Below are positions 46,011 to 57,025 of a stretch of DNA of 64,000 bases, in pieces. Each line of letters begins with the position of its first letter. Position 1 is the first letter of the stretch. The notes below the pieces were generated by a model. The model had not been told where the DNA came from and ran no database searches. It saw nothing but the letters and a program-made list of their open reading frames with translations. Position numbers and translations under genes: made by a program. Origin of the DNA: Isoetes taiwanensis (taxonomy: Eukaryota > Streptophyta > Lycopodiopsida > Isoetales > Isoetaceae); the NCBI GenBank assembly GCA_021234155.1, contig JAJEKV010000064.1:6138001-6202000 (forward strand), written 5' to 3'.

Positions 46011-48454
46011 CTCGGCCAAGAAGGCCTTACGTACTGCTCTAGATCGTTCCATGTGGTGAGGGATATCACTTTGGTCCCCACACTTCGCCCCATAGAGGAG
46101 GACCGGGTTCAACCAAGGCCACGAACAAGTGTGCCCGTGACCCCATGCATCAAACTCGCCTTGTGGATCTTGTTTTGCATTGCATACTGGGGCTTTCCGG
46201 CTGCGGTGACCCGTAACTCGATGGATGCATCCCGCTGTGGTAGTAGAAAACTCAATGCCCAAATACTTATAAGATCGAGCCACCTCCACTACACGCCTAC
46301 CCGTAAGTGAATGAGGGAAGGCGTGGGTGCTTGGGATGATGGGACCAAGAAGACCCTTGTCTTGGCCAAGTTAACTCTCATGTCGGTGAATTGGCGTAAA
46401 GTGTCCAAAGCATCCGGTGGCGTTGCATGTCCTCCAGGGTATATCGAAGGTGTCAACATCATCGGCATATATGAGTTGCCGGATTATGTGGTGCATCAAC
46501 CGGCGCCTTTCCCCAATCTCAACTAGCCATTCTTCTAGCTGGTCAATGTACAAGCCGAAGAGCGCCGGGGATAGAGGGCAGCCGGCGGCACCCCAATGCT
46601 ACTAACAACGGGCTCCCCCGAGTAGTGTGAGACGGCCGGAGCAAGCCTCGTGATAGTCTCAGATATAGCATTCGCAAGTCGACGGGGGTCTCTAGCTGTC
46701 TCAATCGTCCCCACAACTTATCCCGGAGGCAATTGTGTCAAAAGCCTTTGCGAAATCCACAAAGCAACAAAGATCTGATTCAAGGCCGATTCCGCTATCC
46801 TCTGTGAGTGTTCGCAGAGTGAAGATATGGTCAATAGTAGAATGCCGGGCGAAGCCTCCGCTCAAGGTGAGAGCCCGCACTTCTCCATCCTCTCGCCCAA
46901 AGTGTCAATCGCCGCTCAAGAATCCCTGCCAAAGAACTTGGCAAAGACATTTAAGCCGACCATAATGGTACGATAGTTGGTCAAATGTAGGGGGGTCCCC
47001 GCTTTATATGGGCACAACTCTACCGTAGTCCAAAGTCTATGGGGAAGCCTTCTTGCAATGCCCCGTTGAAGAGTGTTGTGAGAACCGGCACCATTGGGGC
47101 CCGCCCACTTGAGAAGCTCTGCCGCATACCATCCAAATCTGTTGCCTTCCCCGTTAGCGGCGTTGCAGCCCATTATGACACCCCTTCAAGAATGACCTCC
47201 GTAGGCCTGCCTCATGCGGTGGTACCGGGTGCCCTGCTTCCCATTGGGTCATACAAATTTTGCCGCAAGTATCTCACCCATTGTTCCGGGTAATATTTCC
47301 CGTGGGTCGCAGGTGCTTACTCAAGACCTTTCTCCGAAGGCCCTAGGGTGGCGGTCTAGAAGACCAAACATCTCTTTGGTGCTCCGCGAAGGTACCCGGG
47401 CTTTCTTGGTCTTGAGGAAGGAGCGGTATTGACGGACGGCTCATGGGCGAATGGTGGGTCCAAAGACTTGGCGGAGCCATCGCTTTCAGCTCCCGGCTAT
47501 TCGGCCATCGAACCGCTGATTGCGGGGAAGGTGGTTGCAGCCCCCGGTGGATCGCTGAGAGCGGCCTCTCCCAAAGCATCCGTCCCCCACCCTCGGCGGA
47601 GCCGGTTCACCGGGCCGCCTCACGTTGAAGTGTGGGGAGTTGCAAAGACTCCCGGCTGCTCATGCTCAAGCATCCTCGCATAGACCGCCGCATGATCATA
47701 GTCCGCACGCAACCGCAGGTACATGGGGTGTTGGGGCAATGGGTGCTCGGTTGGCTCCGCCAATCTATCCGCAAGAACAGGGGCTGATGGTCGAGTCTAC
47801 TTCCTCGCCCCCGCCACCGCCCCGGCTAATCGGGCGAGTGATCAAGTGTAGGCATTGCTCGCCCGCTAGCACGTCCACCACACCGGGTGCCGCCCGGTTC
47901 TCATGTCTACAAGTGAAGCGGTGGAGGATGGCCACCGCCGACCCCATTGCAAATGACCGTGTCAAAGATATCGCCCGGAACAACAAATGCCCATCTACCG
48001 GTGTCACCGGTCGCATCCGATGCCCTTGGCCAAACCATCTCTGCGGGGTCCATTTGCAACACATCCTCGCCTAGAGGTGCGAATTTTGGGATCTCGGCCT
48101 CCCGCCCCGGCGCGCATTGAAATCTCCAAGCAACATGACCTTGCCCAATTGTCTGTACTGTTGTATGTCATCATATAGATCGACATAGGGCTCCTGCCTG
48201 TCCACATCCAAGTGCGTGTGGTAAAAGTTGCTCTCAGCATGTGGGAAGTAGCAAGCCGCCACAAAGAGAGGGCTGCCATCGCTATTCTGCACTCGTACCC
48301 ACAGGTATCTGTTGTGCCTGTCTGCCTTGCACAGGGAGACCGATTGGGCCAAGGCTGTCTGGTAGTAACATGCAATTTCGCATGAAAGAGAGGTAATTTT
48401 CAGATATTTTCTAATTTTCTGAACCGGGGATGTGTAAATCCAAAGATCCGACAA
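46010..48454 (-). mobile_element. GC-rich LINE remnant (endonuclease and RT)
   Basis: Reading leftward: an endonuclease segment (48454-48071) contains SPLFVAACYFPHAESNFYHT and the LLGDFNAR box, the APE-type nuclease that nicks target DNA. Its C-terminal part continues in another frame (GVVDVLAGEQCLHLI near 47850). RT blocks follow: HLTNYRTIMVGLNVFAKFFG (near 46970), a catalytic LIYADDV preceded by YIDQLEEWLVEIGERR (46553-46440), and VARSYKYLGIEFS (near 46280). Frameshifts split these blocks, so it is inactive. It is much more GC-rich than its surroundings and abuts the CACTA I right repeats. Confidence 0.8.
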
Positions 48455-50000
48455 TTTCTATCAAATTTAGTTAATGTGTTATGAATAGGCTAGAATTATA
48501 GGAATCCCTATTAAATTTAGCTTCGCACCTTCTCAGCCCTTGGCTGTTGCTTCCTGAGTGCAACAGAGTTGAGCTGAGTGAACAGAGCCGAGTAAACAAT
48601 GCTGAGTGCAAAACTTCTCAGGTGCGCCGGACCTCCTCTGCTTCCCGCCATGCTCCGACGCCATGCCATGCAAAAATGGCATGTTTTTGCTCGTGCGACA
48701 CATGCCGGCCAACAAATGCTATTTTTCTAAACATTGATTGCAAACTAAATTTCCTTCCCTCAAAACCCTAACCCCCATTTCTTGGTCAACCACTGCCAAA
48801 ACCTTATACCTGAGATAATTTGCAAACCTTTTAGGAGTAGGTTTCCCAATGACTCTTTCTGCCATTCTTTAAATTTTTCTGTTGAATTTTTTTGGGTTAA
48901 AATTAGCATGGCCATCACATAGAGCTTTTGTGTAGCCATTGGGAAAAATGGGACAATTGGATTTGAGCAGACAAAATTGGAAAACCCTGGAGTGAGCGCG
49001 GGTGGCTTCTCAACAATTCTGGAGCTGGCAGAATCCGGCCGATTTGAGTGGAGGCTGAACGCCTACCCCTGGGGCTTCCTTATCTGCAGGAAACACGTCT
49101 TTAAATTTTCCTTATGCAAAAATCGCATACCTATAAGCCCTCATGCCACAGTAATGATGTTGTAGCAGCGACAATCCATGCCAGTCGAGATTAATTCATG
49201 GTAAACATGGAGCGAGTTTTCTGAGGCAGCGCTCACGGTTATGATCTGGCTGTTCCTGATGAAACTGATGTCATACCATTTTTGTGACTCATATACAGGG
49301 GGCAAGCAGAAAAAAGAATTTAGAGTAGAAGTGGAAGCTTTTGGGAGAGTTAGACATAAAGAACTGTCTTGGATAACTAGTTTTATGAGTATGTAAACAA
49401 TCAAAACCTAGATTAATGGTTGCATGGTCCTTTAGCAAGGTCGAACTCATTGAGTTTGGATGCGAGGATGGAAATTGTCCTTGGAACTATTCCTAGTTCA
49501 GTCTGCAATTGCTCAAAGCAATAAAACAGAGTGTAGTCCAGGCTTCCCGTTACAGATTACCTAGAGCAAAACTTAGCGTAAATCTGTAATGTAATCTTAT
49601 GTTTTTGCAGCTTATATGTAGTACTATGCACAAAGCTTGAATTTAAAACCTTCCGCGCGGGTTATGGCAAACATGAATCACCGATTCAGTATTGTACGTT
49701 TGAATTTTCAGCCTGTTTGTGGATGGAAGCAAATATTTTGTTTTGTAGCACCTGAGTTCGTATTGCTGAATCACCCATGCTTGCCAGTTGTCACCCATGC
49801 TTGCCAGTTGTACGACTTGAATTAATCAGAAATCCCAATGATTAGGAGATCGATGGCTTGGTGTTTTTATTACCTTTTACAAAAGCGATTAGGATTAGGC
49901 AAGCCTGCTAAAAATGTTGGACATAAAAGGATAAAGATCAATAATTAACCATGGAAAAATGCCTCCTTTGCATAAAAAGAGGAAAAGCAACTGCCAAATC
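48455..50000. other. Gene-free DNA
   Basis: No gene recognised. A perfect 20-bp tandem duplication ('tcacccatgcttgccagttg') lies at 49771-49810. Confidence 0.45.
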
Positions 50001-50003
50001 TTA

Positions 50004-50368
50004 GGGTCCGGTCACATGATGCCGTCAATAGGGATTTTTCCCTGTTGCCATTAACGTTTTCTTTTGCTCGGGGTCACATGATAGGGGGGTCGCATGATCC
50101 TATCAGACTCAGGATTCCACGTTTCAAAGAGGGAATGGAAGCAAGAAAATTTCGCACCGTTGTTTGTGATCCGAATGCTATAAAATCATCCACATGGCCT
50201 CATCTCTGAAATCCCTGTTGACGGCAATGCTTCCAACCGATGCAGGAGCCCGCCGAACGGATTGCTATCAACAGGGTTTCTTCCCTGTCAAAATTTAGCA
50301 TGTGACCTCTTCTAATTCTATCATTGACAGCATGCGAACCTTGTTGACAGCATCATGTGACCGGACCC
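50004..50368. mobile_element. PIF/Harbinger-type (Tourist-like) MITE, 365 bp
   Basis: The ends are inverted: GGGTCCGGTCACATGATG is at both termini, about 24 of 25 matching. They are flanked by TTA at 50001-50003 and 50369-50371. A 3-bp TTA/TAA duplication and GGG-starting ends are typical of PIF/Harbinger MITEs. Internally, 'ccctgttgac' and 'gtcaacaggg' motifs recur in both orientations. Non-coding. Confidence 0.88.
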
Positions 50369-50371
50369 TTA

Positions 50372-52120
50372 TAATGACATGACATGATGGTAGAAAAAAT
50401 GGCGAGCTCTTTCACCACAATCCATGATAAATTACGCTGGCACTCCACAATCAGATCACAATCTTTGAGCTATGGCCTCGCTCCTACTTCTTATTCTACT
50501 CTCTTCTTTTACTGGAAAGTATAAATTCTAGCATGGCTATGGGGTGTGGAAAGGCCTGCAAAAGCGATGACTGTGATGGCCCTGTCACATTGTTGTTCAA
50601 TAAGGTTCAAAAAAACATGTCGCTATAGGTCGCCATAGCCATACTACCTACTAAAACCCATACTTGCAAAAACCATAGGTATGGCTAGGTCGCCATAGCC
50701 ATACTGAAGCTCCTTCCTTTTTTGCCTTCTTGACTTCGAGATATTCGTAGTATGAAAAAAAAAAAAACACCACGACAACAAAATTTAAAAGTTTGCCAAA
50801 ACACAACACAGAACAGGGCAATCCAAAACCAATCTTGTTTCTTATTTTTACAAAAGGAAAGTTCTTTTTGCAAACGCTTCAATGTAGTTGCCTTGAAGGA
50901 CGTGATGAAACATCAATTTTGCCACTTTAAATGACATGCTCTTTCATGTTTGCTCCATATATAGTTTTATGCTATATTCTGAAGCTCGTCAAATCTTTGT
51001 CCAAGTCACCGAAGACACCTTTCCAGTTCTCGCTCAACTGCTTCCTCCCAAAGCACAATCTCTAATGTCCTTAAGTGTTAGTTTCTTTAAAATAAAAATT
51101 GTCTTATGAAAGTCCGCAGTTACACTAAGGATATCCACTTTTTTCCGAAGCCATGGCAAGCTATCTCAATTACATCTTCCAGTCTGGCCATATGTTCAAA
51201 GTACGAGATATTATGTAATTATTTGCGTTTGCCAAATCCAACGTGTTTCTAGCCTGCATCAAGAAATTACGAGTATAAGATCTTCGATACCTATATTTCA
51301 TATCAAACTCTGCAATGCAGGAAATGCCAAATTGACTAAATGTATACCTGGAGAAATTTGGATATACCCAAGTTGATTTACTGTATGCTATCTACAGTAG
51401 TGGCATTGTCAAATCAAGCTTGAATTCCAAAGCTCCATTGATCACCTTAGAAAAATGAATTCTTTCTGCCAAATTCGATCTGCTTCATTAAGCGGAGCTA
51501 CATATGCCCAGTAGGAGATGAAGTTAGTAATGAAGGAAGCAATCTCAAAAACAAGTTAGTGATTACCATGCCCAAGAGACCCAAAATATGCATCATATCT
51601 CCTCATTTGGACATGATCTTGTTCCATTTTAGTTGTTGAACTTCTGTGTGTTAGATTACCCAGTAAGATGCATGGTTACACAGACCATCGTTGCTCGCAT
51701 GATAAGAGATTATTGAACTGCTTAGATCCTTGCCAAAGTTAAAGCACTCACTTTGTATGATTCATGTCCATGACCAATGAAACTATGGAAACATGTGGAG
51801 GGATTGATGGCAAAAAGCTACAAGCTCCTTAAAATATAGTGGTCCACCTCGACCAATCAATTTAAACAAGTCTGAGTTAGCCATCTTTTTTGTTCACTTT
51901 GGACTGGGTGTCTCATCAATCACAATCGCCAGCAACAATCTTCCCTCCTTACGGATATAATGGCCTCTCCAACTCGTTCAAGCATCGCCATCTCGTGTGT
52001 AAATACCTCACAGCTGTCATCCATGCCAATTGCCAAGTTAGCTATAAGCATTGTCTTGCTCCTCTAGCCAAGAGTCCACATGAAATTCCATGCTTACAAT
52101 ACGAATAGTGATTCACACTC
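50372..52120. other. Gene-free DNA downstream of the PPR gene
   Basis: No gene recognised. Repeats of 'ggtcgccatagccatact' at about 50626 and 50688, with the complementary 'gctatgg' nearby, may be part of another small element. The region adjoining 52120 would hold the PPR 3' UTR. Confidence 0.4.
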
Positions 52121-55100
52121 TCAAATTCTGGCAAGTACGCTCTCACCATCCTTTTCTTGTATTGCACAATAGAGATCAAGAGAACCCCTTCTTCCCACTG
52201 CCCTGATAACTGCTGGTTTCTTATCCTTCTGCAACTCCATTGCATCATCTGTCATATGAGCATGCGCATAAATATTTGACATGAGAATATAGCTCCCAGC
52301 ACATGAAGGATCCAAATCAACAACTTTGTCAAAGCTCCATCTCCCTAGCTGCACATCACCATGTCTTCTGCAGGATCCAAGCAAGGTTGTCCAGCCAAAA
52401 AGATTGGGTTTGTCAGTAGAGTGAATAAGATATTCTGCTTCATATAAAAATCCTGCACGACCCAGAAGATCAATCATGCAGGTGTAATGCTGCATATCTG
52501 GCATGATATCATGGTCTTCCATCATGGACTTAAAATATTGGCAACCCTCACGCGCTAAGCCTGCATGACTGCATGCCATCAAGATGCTAGTGAAAGTAGA
52601 CTCATCTGGTTTGATGCCCTTTTGCTGCATTTCCTCAAAACACTCTCTAGCCAAGATGATGTTTCCATTCTGGGCACACCCTGAAATCATCGCACTCCAC
52701 GAGACTACATTTTGATCACATAATTTGTCAAATACTTTGCGTGCCTCTTCCAAGCTGCCACATTTTGAATACACATCAACAAGCATGCTTCCAATGACAA
52801 CATCAATCGGGAATTTACTTTCCATGAACTGTTCATGTACAATCCTACTCTGTTCTATTGCCCCTATGGCACCACATGCCTTCATAGTTGCCAAGAAAGT
52901 CATCTTATCTGGCTTCATCCCCTCTTGTTGTATCTTTTCGTAAAGCTCCAGAGCTGGAAGAGCATGCCCATTTTGAGAATATCCTGCAATCATAATGTTC
53001 CATGACACTGAATCTTGCCTAGTCATATTCAAAAATACTTTGCACGCCTCTTCCAAACTGCCACATTTGCAGTACATATCTACAAGGGCATTCCCCACAA
53101 CTATATCCAAATGTAAACCATCTTTAATGATCTGATCGTGGATCAGCCTGCCCTTCTCCATGGCTCCTACACTGCCGCATGCTTTTAGGAGACTAGAAAA
53201 AATAACCTCATTTGGCTTTATCCTTGTTTGTTGCATTCTCTCAAAAATTTCTATTGCGTCAAGGCCTTCCTCATGCTGAGCAGATCCTGCAATCATTGCA
53301 CCCCAAGTCACAACATCTTGTTGTGACAAACTGCCAAATATTTTGCGTGCCTCCTTCAAATTACCACATTTGGCATACATATCAACTAGACTGTTCCCCA
53401 TCACTGTATCACATTCAAGTCCAAATTTGATGACCTGTTCATGGATCCAAATCCCATGATCTATAGCTCCCGTGCTCCCACAAGCCTTTAAAATACTTGA
53501 GAAAATAATCTCATTTGGTTTTATACCTTCTCCTCGCAGTTTCTCAAATAAATCTAATGCAAAAAGACCTTCGCCATGCTGAGCATATCCTGCAATCATC
53601 GCACCCCAGGAAACAATATCTTTATTGGGCAAGTTGTCAAACACCTTTTGTGCATCCTCCAAGCTCCCACATTTGCAATACATGTCCACCAGAGTGTTGC
53701 CCACCATTATATCCAGTTTCTGCCCAGCTTCAATGATCTGCTCATGGACGATCCTAACTTGTGTGATGCCTCGCTCGCTACATGCTTTTAAGAGGCTCAC
53801 AAAAGTAAACTTATCTGGTAATATGCCTTCTTCACACATGTTATCATAAGAAATTAAAGCAGAAGTTGTGTCTTCGTGCTGGGAATAGGCCGAGATCATT
53901 ATATTCCACAACACAATATCATGTCTCGGCAAAACATCAAATGCTCTGCGTGCTTCGTTCAGGGACCCATATTTGGTATACATATGCACAAGGGTACTCC
54001 CAATGATAACATCCTTTGTAAGTTGACACAAAATAACATGGCTGTGACAGTACCTTCCCCACTCAATCTTTCCTTCATTGCCACATATTTTGAGCATATT
54101 TAAAAAAATCACTTTATTTGGTTTTATGCCCTCCTCTTGCATATCCTGGAAAAAATCTAGAGCGGGCAAAGCTCCCCTATTTTGGGCATACCCTGCAATC
54201 ATTGCTCCCCATGACACCACATCTCGATGTGGCAAATTTTTAAACAATTTATACGTCTCCTTCAAGCTCATGCATTTTGCATACATATTAATTATTGCAT
54301 TCCCTGTGATGACATCATAATCCATTCCATCTTTTATTATCAAACTATGTATCAATCTGCCCTCTTCTATGGCTTCAATATAGCCACATGATTTTAAAAT
54401 GCTTAGTAACGTGACCCTATTTGGTTCGATGCCTATTTCCTGCATTCTCCCAAAAAATCCTAAAGCAAGATTGCCATATTCATGTTGGGCATATCCGGTT
54501 ATCATTGCATTCCACGACACAACACTTGCATTTGGCAACTTATTAAGCATGCATTGTGCCTCCTCCAAATTTCCACACTTAGCATACATGTCAATCAGAG
54601 TGTTGTCTAGAGCAATGTCATCTTGAAGTCCATCTGCAATAATCTGTTTGTGAATAAGGCCTCCCTGTGTAAGATTTGATGTCACAGTGCATGCTTTCAA
54701 GGCAGCAAGGTAAACATACCTGTTTCTCTTGACACCGGCAGATTGCATCTTGTGGTACAAATCAAGAGCCTTGTGGCCCTTCCCAAGCTTGGCATTTGCT
54801 GAAATGATTTCCGCCCATGCATCCACACTTGGTCTCTCAACTTTGGCAAATGCTTCATTAGCGTCACCAATGTTCCCATATGATGCATACAATCGAACGA
54901 GATGAGAAGCTAGAAAGTCATCTGAAGCCATCCCACCACGAATCATAATAGCTTGAACTCTGCCAAGGTCTTTCTCCTTTCGACATGATTGCAAAAGACT
55001 ATAGACTGCACTTTTAGAGAGAGACCCTTCCATGGACTCAGCTTCCTTAAATGCCTCATCTACTTTGTCTTCCTCGCATAACTTTCTCAAACGTTCCAAT

Positions 55101-55356
55101 GCCCTGATGGATAGAAATACGGCATTGGTTTGCGAAAGAAAGACTTATTGGTTTGAAAACAAGATATAATAAGGAAATCTTACCAGATTGAATTACCCTC
55201 CTTCAAACCAGTATGTAGGTACCCAGTGGTTTTCTGGTCATAGGCACGATCCCGATCAACGAAGGAAAGCAAAAGTGATAGAGTAAAAAGAAGAAATCTC
55301 TCCTTACCTGATACAAGTTTCTTAAAGGAAGAGACACAGTCATGGCGCACTCTCAT
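52121..55356 (-). CDS. PLS-class pentatricopeptide repeat protein, E-type end, no DYW domain
   Basis: Likely an organelle-targeted RNA-binding protein; PLS-class PPRs mostly direct C-to-U editing in plant organelles. The main exon (55103-52121) encodes about 990 residues with about eight P-L-S repeat triplets, each marked by phrases like DVVSWGAMIAGYAQN and followed by GIKPN and GNALVDMYCKCGSLEEA. After the last repeat comes an E-like start (GWTTLLGSCRRHGDVQLGRW, SYILMSNIYA), then a short unrelated tail. The rest of E/E+ and the DYW deaminase are absent, so any editing role would need a partner. The main exon has no suitable ATG at its start. A GT-AG intron (55183-55104) joins ATC-TG to G-GCA-TTG, giving GLKEGNSIWALERLRKLCEE, a natural N-terminus. 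The frame stays open to ATG 55356. An alternative start at 55343 (MTVSLPLRNLYQ) followed by a further intron is also plausible. Confidence 0.87.
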
Positions 55357-56619
55357 GTCCAGAATTCGTGGTTAGGGATAAGCAACAGAGATCAGTAAGC
55401 GGGCCAACTGCTGTAGTAGGGAATTCTAGTAGTTGTATGAACACGGACACATGCATGATATTTAGGCCTGTACGCACAATACATGAAAATGTGAAACGTA
55501 ACTCCATTCCTCCAATTATATAAGCGTGTACAATGCATGCCCGAATTCTATAACCTATAATGTGGAAAAGTCTGAATTTTTGCACATATACTAGCTATTT
55601 GTGGTTTTTTGCCACTAGGAACTATATGGCATGCAATGCTAGGGTTTGGGTGCGAATCTACAGGCATGTAGATTGGGAATAGGTTTTCTCAATCTCGACA
55701 ATGTGAGTTTGTGAGATTGGCATATGTAGTTGTGGTTGTTGTGGTAGTCGATCCATGTTTGTTGGGTTTTGGCACATGCCTTCCATTAACAGCATGGAGG
55801 CGGCTACTTACAGTCAAATTTGTGCAGGCATGACTTTTTATCTTGCAAGCTTGCTTTTTTCATAAATGTTCCTTGCTCAATCGATCATCCTTTGTTGGAT
55901 TCTCACTAGCTGTGATGTTCCAATACATTATATGCTATAAATATGTATAACGTAGTGACCCACCACCAATCCCCCCCTTCCCTTCTTTTTTCTAATTGAA
56001 GGCAGTATTGTATTAATATACAATTTGTACAAGAATGTACATAGGTGTACATCTAGCGCATGATAAGGTTTGTTCATGGATGGGTCCATTTATTCTACAT
56101 CCTTTTGCTTGGTGACCTCTGCAAATGGATTCCACTGTTGGGCATTTTATTTCGTTTTATCTGGGTTGCACTGCCCTAATTTGCACTCTTCATTTCAGGA
56201 ATAAGAATGGCAGTAGTGTCCCGGCATGCATGCCATGGTTGTTCAACAGGATATCGGCTTTGATCGGTCGAATAGCGGTGTTGGTGCGGTGTTGGTTCTT
56301 GCAGATGGCAGGGAGATATGCCTGTTAGTTGTTAGCATGGATCTGTTATACATAAGAGAAGCATGATGCAGATTGTATGGTTCTTCATTGAAGTTGTTCT
56401 CTTAGACGACAGTAGCATCAACTCCACTGATGTCTTTGGTAAGTTTATTTTCCCAGAACGAATCTCTCTCTCTCCATCTTGGTTGCATATGAAGCCATAG
56501 TGCTGTGCAGGCTTTTTAGTTTCTTCCCTATCCGATTTCATTATTACATGTTTCTTTATTGCTTATAGAATCTTGCTTTGGAGTCCGAAATGCTGAAAGT
56601 CTTGCTCATGGGCGACAAT
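55357..56619. other. Gene-free DNA upstream of the PPR gene
   Basis: No gene recognised. The part next to 55356 should contain the PPR promoter, but no element could be fixed. Confidence 0.4.
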
Positions 56620-57025
56620 CACTACAAGGAATAGTCGACGTTCAACGACGTCCTGACGTTGAACAACGACGTCAAGTCGTCGAACAACGACGTCAACGTC
56701 GTTGAACAACCTTTACGTCGTTGAACGTCCTCGCGACGTCGTTCATCGACGATGCCTGTGGTCGACGTGTCACGCGGCGGCCGCGGGCATGGTCCTTTTG
56801 CCAAGCGGCACGCTGCGTAGACACGCCGCCGCAGAAGCCGACTCTGCCCACCATGCCCGCGGCACGGCGGTCGCGGGACAAGCCGGCACGCCGGCGGTTC
56901 GACACGTCCCGCTTAGTCGCCGATAAACGACGACGGTGTAGAGCCGACGAAATCGTGTGGGTCACCGGCATAGTGCCGCTGTTGCCAGGCACGCTTTAGG
57001 TGTAGACACGCCGCCTTTTGTGTGT
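56620..57025 (+). mobile_element. CACTA transposon II, left end
   Basis: Begins CACTACAAGGAATAGTCGACG, preceded by AAT. It continues with 'gtcgttgaacaacg'-like palindromes to about 56950, then GC-rich DNA. No matching right end or gene was found; the tandem array at 57026 follows directly. Confidence 0.7.

Noticed and set aside
47429-48178. Plus-strand frames of up to 149 codons
   Set aside because: Antisense to the GC-rich LINE, whose endonuclease and RT motifs lie on the minus strand.
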